Source: Nitrospirota bacterium (lineage in GTDB: Bacteria > Nitrospirota > Thermodesulfovibrionia > JACRGW01). From it: a DNA stretch of 9,976 bases. The notes beneath the pieces are model-generated. The model saw nothing but the letters and a program-made list of their open reading frames with translations. It was not told where the DNA came from and did no database searches. How positions within the stretch are numbered: position 1 is the first letter of the stretch; every line of letters starts with the position of its first letter. The stretch lies in the NCBI GenBank assembly GCA_016212195.1, contig JACRGW010000157.1, positions 1 through 9,976 of the forward strand, in the 5' to 3' direction. The position numbers and the translations under genes are program-made. Shown in pieces: positions 5,551 to 9,976 of this stretch.

Positions 5551-6156
5551 TCAGGTATAGGCGGACTTGTCTCCGATATCGTAGTGCAGGGGCATAAAGA
5601 CCTTTCTGAAGGTAAAAAGGATTAACATAAGAGCTATTATAATAATACCGAGAGAGACGCCCTGCATAGTCAACGACCCCATCGAAAGAAGCAAAAGGTA
5701 TAGGGGCATTATCAAGGTAAGAAGATAACCCTCGAACAGTTTAAAACAGAACGCCTCTTTTGCTGTTATAAAACCTATGCATCCTGATAGAGGGATGAGA
5801 AGGATTGAACCGAAAGGTTTATCGATCAGGACTCCTAAGACATCTCCCTTTCCGATGACAAATAGTATTATCAGGGAGACTGCAGAGAGATAATACAATT
5901 TCTTAAGGAACCTTTTGAATTTACTAACATAGAGGTGGATGGTGAACACACTCAGACCCACTGACATATATAGAAAGATAAGAAGTATATCGAACTTCAT
6001 GCTGATAGTAATGTCATTCTGATAATATGATGGACTGGATAATACATAGGCAAGGATTGCGATGATTACGGATGATAGCGCAATGCCGATTCTGTATAGC
6101 ACTACTGTAACCTTATCCTTCTTTGTAAGGGGCTGGAAAGGATACGCTTCTCCCAT
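5551..6156 (-). CDS. Integral membrane protein, DUF2301-like
   Basis: This 201-residue protein has about six hydrophobic helices (roughly 18-40, 54-76, 87-102, 116-132, 141-160 and 165-183) with no signal peptide and no soluble domain. I recognise it from conserved motifs that I associate with DUF2301: YRIGIA near the start (21-26), IHLYV (73-77), KEAFCF (133-138) and the C-terminal MPLHYDIGDKSAY (188-200). That family has no established function. The charged residues of KEAFCF lie next to membrane helices. The ATG at 6154-6156 has no Shine-Dalgarno, but a candidate promoter ends only a few bases upstream, which would suit leaderless translation. It diverges from ftsH across a 117-bp gap. The downstream minus-strand gene has its own promoter, so the two are probably not one operon. 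Confidence 0.72.
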   Translation of the reverse strand: MGEAYPFQPLTKKDKVTVVLYRIGIALSSVIIAILAYVLSSPSYYQNDITISMKFDILLIFLYMSVGLSVFTIHLYVSKFKRFLKKLYYLSAVSLIILFVIGKGDVLGVLIDKPFGSILLIPLSGCIGFITAKEAFCFKLFEGYLLTLIMPLYLLLLSMGSLTMQGVSLGIIIIALMLILFTFRKVFMPLHYDIGDKSAYT

Positions 6157-6165
6157 AACAGATTT

Positions 6166-6194
6166 ATACTAACAGATAAGGACTGTTTTCTCAA
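6166..6194 (-). promoter_or_regulatory. Candidate promoter giving a nearly leaderless mRNA
   Basis: Read on the minus strand, TTGAGA (6189-6194), a 17-nt spacer and TAGTAT (6166-6171) precede the DUF2301-like gene. The expected start at 6158-6160 is 2-4 nt before the ATG, leaving no room for a Shine-Dalgarno, and none is visible. Confidence 0.45.
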
Positions 6195-6214
6195 TAAAGA
6201 AAATACAAAAAGGG

Positions 6215-6243
6215 TTGTAAAACTCATTTGAAATATGTTAATT
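6215..6243 (+). promoter_or_regulatory. Weak candidate promoter for the ftsH operon
   Basis: TTGTAA (6215-6220) and TTAATT (6238-6243) are 17 nt apart in an AT-rich stretch upstream of ftsH. The -10 matches only three of six consensus positions. It is the best candidate in the 117-bp divergent gap but is weak. The operon may use another sigma factor or an alternative start. Confidence 0.3.
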
Positions 6244-6258
6244 TAATATATTTCCTTT

Positions 6259-6266
6259 AAGGAGGT
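6259..6266 (+). promoter_or_regulatory. Ribosome binding site that fixes the TTG start of ftsH
   Basis: AAGGAGGT lies 7 nt before TTG 6274. The nearer ATG (6269-6271) is out of frame, only 2 nt from the box, and reads ATG-ATT-TGA, so it cannot start ftsH. Confidence 0.85.
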
Positions 6267-6273
6267 ATATGAT

Positions 6274-8070
6274 TTGAACTACAAGAATTTAACCCTCTGG
6301 ATTCTTCTGCTTCTTGTTATGGTATTTCTCTTCAATTTCTTGAGTGTTTCCACGAGGAAGATACACGATGAGGTTATCTTCAGTGACTTTATTGCAAGAC
6401 TCGAGAAAGGTGAAGTGGAAGAGGTGACCATAAAGGAGAACCATATAAGCGGTCAGTTTAAGGACGGAAAGAAATTCAGGACCTATGCTGCCAATTATCC
6501 TGATCTTGTGAAAGAATTGCGGGGTAAAGGTGTGAAGATTACTGCCAGACCGCCTGATGAAAACCCCTGGTATATAACCTTTCTACTTTCCTGGGGACCT
6601 ATACTCTTTATTGCTGCTATCTGGCTATTTTTTATGAGACAGATGCAGACTGGAGGCAACAAGGCCCTCTCTTTCGGAAAGAGCAAGGCAAGATTGATCT
6701 CGGATAAATCCAATAAGGTAACCTTTCAGGATGTGGCAGGGATCGATGAGGCGAAGGATGAGCTCGAGGAGATCATAGAGTATCTTAAGGATCCCCAGAA
6801 GTTTCAGAAACTCGGAGGTAAGATCCCGAAAGGTGTACTACTTATGGGACCTCCTGGAACCGGGAAGACGCTCCTTGCAAGAGCAATAGCAGGAGAGGCA
6901 GGTGTACCATTCTTCTCTATAAGTGGTTCAGATTTTGTTGAGATGTTCGTTGGGGTTGGTGCGTCAAGGGTGAGGGACCTCTTCGAACAGGGGAAAAAGA
7001 ACGCACCCTGTATCATCTTTATTGATGAGATAGATGCAGTTGGAAGACACAGGGGTGCAGGTCTGGGCGGGGGTCATGATGAAAGGGAACAGACCCTTAA
7101 CCAGCTCCTTGTCGAAATGGATGGGTTCGAGTCTAATGAAGGGGTAATACTGATAGCAGCCACAAACAGGCCTGATGTCCTTGATCCTGCCCTGCTAAGG
7201 CCAGGGAGGTTTGACCGCCAGATTGTTGTTCCTCAGCCTGATGTTAAGGGAAGGATTGGAATCCTTAAGGTACATACAAAAAAGATCCCTTTAGCGGACA
7301 ATGTTAATTTAGAGGTAGTGGCGAGGGGGACTCCGGGTTTTTCAGGGGCAGATCTTGCTAACCTGGTTAATGAGGCGGCTCTATTGGGTGCAAGGAAGGG
7401 AAAGAGCAAGGTAGACATGGAGGATTTCGAGAGCGCCAAAGACAAGGTACTTATGGGTGTCGAAAGGAAGAGCATGGTGATGAGTGATAGGGAGAAGAAG
7501 ACAACTGCATACCACGAAGCGGGTCATACCCTTGTGGCTAAACTAATCCCCGAAACCGATCCTGTCCATAAGGTAAGCATAATACCGAGAGGAAGGGCTC
7601 TGGGACTCACACAGCAACTTCCTGTAGATGATAGATATACATATGCGAGGGACTTCCTGGCAAATGAGATTGTTGTCCTTTTGGGTGGTAGGGCTTCAGA
7701 GGAAATAGCCCTCGGCTTTATGACGACAGGAGCGGGTAATGATCTCGAAAGGGCTACCGAACTTGCCAGAAAAATGGTCTGTGAATGGGGTATGAGCGAC
7801 AGGCTCGGTCCCCTTACATTTGGTAAAAAAGAGGAGCAGATTTTTCTCGGAAGAGAGATTGCACAACACAGGGATTACTCCGAAAAGACTGCTGTTGAGA
7901 TAGATGAAGAGGTAAAAAGAATGGTAATAGAAGGTTATGAGAGGGCAAAGAAACTTCTTAAGGATAACTTCAAGGCCCTCACCGCCATTGCTGAGGCCCT
8001 CCTCGATAAAGAAACCTTGGATGGCAACGAGATTGATACTGTCATTAAAGAGGCCATGGCAACAGCCTGA
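6274..8070 (+). CDS. ftsH: ATP-dependent membrane zinc metalloprotease FtsH
   Basis: FtsH is a hexameric AAA+ protease in the inner membrane that degrades misfolded membrane proteins and selected regulators. This 598-residue copy is complete. It has a first membrane helix (7-25), a periplasmic segment (26-100) and a second helix (101-121). The AAA+ module carries Walker A GPPGTGKT (192-199), pore loop FVGVG (225-229), Walker B IIFIDEID (247-254) and the second region of homology TNRPDVLDPALLRPGRFDR (298-316), with arginine fingers R309 and R312. The protease domain has the zinc site HEAGH (414-418) and a third ligand, D490, in TTGAGNDLERAT. It starts with TTG, set by an ideal Shine-Dalgarno. 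It is the first gene of the operon with folP and cdaA, and 60 nt separate it from folP. Confidence 0.98.
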   Translation: MNYKNLTLWILLLLVMVFLFNFLSVSTRKIHDEVIFSDFIARLEKGEVEEVTIKENHISGQFKDGKKFRTYAANYPDLVKELRGKGVKITARPPDENPWYITFLLSWGPILFIAAIWLFFMRQMQTGGNKALSFGKSKARLISDKSNKVTFQDVAGIDEAKDELEEIIEYLKDPQKFQKLGGKIPKGVLLMGPPGTGKTLLARAIAGEAGVPFFSISGSDFVEMFVGVGASRVRDLFEQGKKNAPCIIFIDEIDAVGRHRGAGLGGGHDEREQTLNQLLVEMDGFESNEGVILIAATNRPDVLDPALLRPGRFDRQIVVPQPDVKGRIGILKVHTKKIPLADNVNLEVVARGTPGFSGADLANLVNEAALLGARKGKSKVDMEDFESAKDKVLMGVERKSMVMSDREKKTTAYHEAGHTLVAKLIPETDPVHKVSIIPRGRALGLTQQLPVDDRYTYARDFLANEIVVLLGGRASEEIALGFMTTGAGNDLERATELARKMVCEWGMSDRLGPLTFGKKEEQIFLGREIAQHRDYSEKTAVEIDEEVKRMVIEGYERAKKLLKDNFKALTAIAEALLDKETLDGNEIDTVIKEAMATA

Positions 8071-8130
8071 TTCCATTCCTGATGCAGGGTGCAAGATACA
8101 GAATGATCATGCATACTTTTCTGATTTAAA

Positions 8131-8991
8131 ATGCAGAGGGCTAAAGAGGGTTTCGCCTTAGAGTGGAGTAGTTATCGCTTAGATCTTACCAGAAGGACCC
8201 ATATAATGGGTATTCTGAATGTGACCCCCGATTCCTTCTCAGACGGTGGACTTTATCTTGATACTGATAAGGCTGTTGAAAGATCATTTGAGATAGAGAA
8301 AGAAGGAGCGGATATGATTGATATCGGGGGCGAATCCACAAGGCCAGGTGCTCTTCCATTATCCCCTGAAGAAGAACTTAGCAGAGTTATTCCTGTAATT
8401 GAGAAACTGAAAAGCAGGCTCAGGATTCCTATATCTATAGATACCTATAAAGCAGAGGTTGCAAGGGAGGCTATAAAGGCGGGGGCATCAATTATAAATG
8501 ACATAAGTGGACTGAGGTTCGACCCTGAAATGGCCACTGTTGCGGCTGAATACGATGTCCCTGTTGTTATCATGCATATTAAAGGGACACCGAGGGATAT
8601 GCAGATTAACCCTGTCTACCAGGATCTGATAGGCGAGATTCTTCACTTTCTCGAAGAGGGAATATCTATAGCACTGAAAGCAGGAGTTGATGATGATATG
8701 ATCATCATAGATCCCGGTATTGGTTTTGGTAAGACCTTTGAACATAACCTTGAGATCATTAATCGTCTCGATAAGTTCCGGTCTTTAGGGATGCCAATCC
8801 TACTAGGTCCATCAAGAAAATCCTTTATTGGTAAGATCCTTGATCTTCCTCCTGGTGACAGACTCGAAGGGACAGCAGCTGCTGTTGCAATTGGGATTAT
8901 GAAAGGCGCAAGTATAGTAAGGGTTCATGATGTCAGCTCAATTGTAAGGGTTGCCAGGGTAGTGGATGCAATAACGCATGGAGGTCTTTGA
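8131..8991 (+). CDS. folP: Dihydropteroate synthase
   Basis: FolP joins p-aminobenzoate to 6-hydroxymethyl-7,8-dihydropterin diphosphate to make dihydropteroate in folate synthesis, and is the sulfonamide target. The 286 residues form a TIM barrel with every diagnostic motif: ILNVTPDSFSDGG (28-40), DIGGESTRPG (64-73), SIDTYK (102-107), NDISG (123-127), MHIKGTP (148-154), DPGIGFGKT (194-202), GPSRKSF (226-232), RLEGTAAA (244-251) and VRVHDV (263-268). ATG 8131 is the only plausible start because the next in-frame ATG (residue 26) would remove part of the first strand. It lacks a clear Shine-Dalgarno, and the stretch before it (8084-8115) looks like decayed repeat, so translation may be weak. 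The gene ends 5 nt before cdaA. Confidence 0.97.
   Translation: MQRAKEGFALEWSSYRLDLTRRTHIMGILNVTPDSFSDGGLYLDTDKAVERSFEIEKEGADMIDIGGESTRPGALPLSPEEELSRVIPVIEKLKSRLRIPISIDTYKAEVAREAIKAGASIINDISGLRFDPEMATVAAEYDVPVVIMHIKGTPRDMQINPVYQDLIGEILHFLEEGISIALKAGVDDDMIIIDPGIGFGKTFEHNLEIINRLDKFRSLGMPILLGPSRKSFIGKILDLPPGDRLEGTAAAVAIGIMKGASIVRVHDVSSIVRVARVVDAITHGGL
8980..8985 (+). promoter_or_regulatory. Ribosome binding site of cdaA inside folP
   Basis: GGAGGT lies within the last codons of folP. It is 11 nt before ATG 8997 and only 2 nt before an in-frame TTG at 8988 that overlaps the folP stop. The spacing favours the ATG. The arrangement suggests translational coupling of the two genes. Confidence 0.65.
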
Positions 8992-8996
8992 ATAAG

Positions 8997-9800
8997 ATGG
9001 GAATTCTTAAGCAGGTATCGGATATTCTTATGCAGGTGAGGTGGCAGGATGCTATCGATGTCTTGATAGTAGCCTTTATAATATACCGTATCCTTCTTCT
9101 TATAAAAGGTACAAAGGCTGTCCAGATGCTCACCGGACTCGGGATACTTCTCCTTGCTTTACTCGTATCCCATTGGACCGGGCTTTATACTATTGATTGG
9201 ATAGTGCAGACTTTCTGGGCACAGATAGTAATTGTTATTATAGTTCTTTTCCAGCCCGAACTCCGGAGGGCCTTAGCCCATATAGGAGAGAATCCTTTCT
9301 TTTATTCCCTTTCTCCTGTTGAGGGATCGAGATTTTTAGAAGAGATAGTGAAGGCCTCTGTGTCTCTTGCAAATAAGCGGATAGGGGCATTATTGGTACT
9401 TGAGAGAGAGACCGATCTTAAAACCTTTACGGAGATGGGAACAGAGCTTGATGCTAAGGTATCGAGGGAAGTAATACTTAGCATCTTCAATCCGACTTCA
9501 CCTATCCATGATGGGGCTGTAATTATCAGGGGTAACAGGATTATTGCTGCAGGCTGTTTTCTCCCTCTGAGTTTGAGTACAGAACGAACGAGGACTCTCG
9601 GAACCCGCCACAGGGCAGCTCTCGGGATTACAGAGGAGACAGACGCCGTTGTAATAATAGTATCAGAAGAGACCGGAACAATATCGATGGCAAAGGGAGG
9701 GAAGATAGTAAAGGACCTCGATATACTTTCTCTGAGAGAAGAGATTTCAAAGACCTTTGTAAAGACAAAGAAGGAAGTCCAGAAAAGGAGGCAGGGTTGA
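8997..9800 (+). CDS. cdaA: Membrane-bound diadenylate cyclase CdaA
   Basis: CdaA condenses two ATP into cyclic di-AMP, a second messenger for potassium and osmotic balance and cell-wall homeostasis. The 267-residue length is typical. About three N-terminal membrane helices (18-36, 44-60 and 67-84) lead through FQPELRRAL (85-93) into the cytosolic DAC domain. The two catalytic signatures are intact: DGA (172-174, in SPIHDGAVI) and GTRHRAA (202-208). A basic tail closes the protein. ATG 8997 is preferred over the TTG at 8988 for Shine-Dalgarno spacing. It is followed directly by cdaR, whose start lies immediately after the cdaA stop. CdaA in Firmicutes is paired with CdaR and GlmM. Here the pair is joined to ftsH-folP. 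Confidence 0.96.
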   Translation: MGILKQVSDILMQVRWQDAIDVLIVAFIIYRILLLIKGTKAVQMLTGLGILLLALLVSHWTGLYTIDWIVQTFWAQIVIVIIVLFQPELRRALAHIGENPFFYSLSPVEGSRFLEEIVKASVSLANKRIGALLVLERETDLKTFTEMGTELDAKVSREVILSIFNPTSPIHDGAVIIRGNRIIAAGCFLPLSLSTERTRTLGTRHRAALGITEETDAVVIIVSEETGTISMAKGGKIVKDLDILSLREEISKTFVKTKKEVQKRRQG

Positions 9801-9976
9801 ATGAAACCGAAGGCCTTTGTCTTTGAAAATTTTGGGCTAAAGCTTGCCTCTTTGATCTTTGCGATAATCCTCTGGTTTTTTGTGATGTCGAGGGGAAAGA
9901 CTGAGATGAGTTTTCAGTCTCCCTTAGAGTTTAGAAATATTCGTAAAAACCTTGAACTTGTCGGAGAAACAACCAA
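9801..9976 (+). CDS. cdaR: CdaR/YbbR-domain protein, N-terminal part cut by the window edge
   Basis: The 58 visible residues match the start of a YbbR-domain (CdaR) protein: a short basic cytosolic lead with ENFGLKLASL (9-18), one membrane helix (about 13-29, ending ILWFFV) and the beginning of an extracytoplasmic segment, SPLEFRNI (40-47), typical of the first YbbR repeat. CdaR binds CdaA in the membrane and adjusts c-di-AMP synthesis in Firmicutes. The ATG directly follows the cdaA stop, and AAGGAGG (9785-9791) inside cdaA lies 9 nt upstream, so the two are almost certainly translated together. The repeat domains and the C-terminus are outside the window. Position after cdaA and the N-terminal pattern carry the identification. 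Confidence 0.85.
   Translation, partial: MKPKAFVFENFGLKLASLIFAIILWFFVMSRGKTEMSFQSPLEFRNIRKNLELVGETT

Noticed and set aside
8071..8130. Terminator or separate promoter between ftsH and folP
   Set aside because: No stable hairpin with a U-tract and no convincing -35/-10 pair are visible. The stretch looks like a short decayed repeat, so read-through is assumed.

Overview
The window reads as ordinary chromosome from a free-living, Gram-negative-type bacterium of moderate GC content. The gene order ftsH-folP-cdaA-cdaR, the fused membrane/spermidine-synthase-like protein and the purine-rich decayed repeats between genes would fit Nitrospirota (Thermodesulfovibrio-like) or a former deltaproteobacterial lineage. 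That placement is an inference from memory of gene content, not a database result. I see no phage, transposase, CRISPR array or rRNA/tRNA gene.

Left part (1-2960). A near-consensus sigma-70-type promoter (23-51, minus strand) fires leftward out of the window. A small VOC/glyoxalase-fold protein (143-523, minus) has its own Shine-Dalgarno sequence and an extended -10 promoter. It diverges from typA/bipA (946-2760, plus), a ribosome-associated GTPase. The gap between the two, and the gap after typA, hold a degenerate purine-rich repeat built on words such as AAGTGCAGAAG and AAAAGTGCAATAG.

Middle (2820-3830). A cold-shock protein gene (2965-3165) follows a roughly 110-nt leader that contains a strong intrinsic-terminator hairpin. 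An alternative hairpin overlaps the 5' arm of that terminator, so the leader may be an attenuator. Behind csp lies a small conserved-looking protein of unknown function with three cysteines (3224-3604). The convergent gap that follows carries possible relics of an older gene, including a short ribbon-helix-helix-like segment.

Minus-strand pair (3831-6156). One gene encodes a seven-helix membrane domain fused to a spermidine-synthase-like Rossmann domain, with its own very good promoter. The other encodes a DUF2301-type membrane protein whose promoter would give an almost leaderless mRNA. A palindromic dispersed-repeat-like element (5488-5541) separates them.

Right part (6274-9976). This is a housekeeping operon on the plus strand: ftsH (membrane AAA+ zinc protease), folP (dihydropteroate synthase), cdaA (membrane diadenylate cyclase that makes c-di-AMP) and the start of cdaR/ybbR (CdaA regulator), cut by the window edge. 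folP, cdaA and cdaR are packed with gaps of 0-5 nt, with Shine-Dalgarno sequences inside the preceding gene. This joins the ftsH-folP pairing known from Proteobacteria to the cdaA-cdaR pairing known from Firmicutes. glmM would be expected just beyond the window.

I found no convincing novel multi-gene system. The items most worth a second look are the csp leader, the small cysteine protein next to csp, and the decayed intergenic repeat family.
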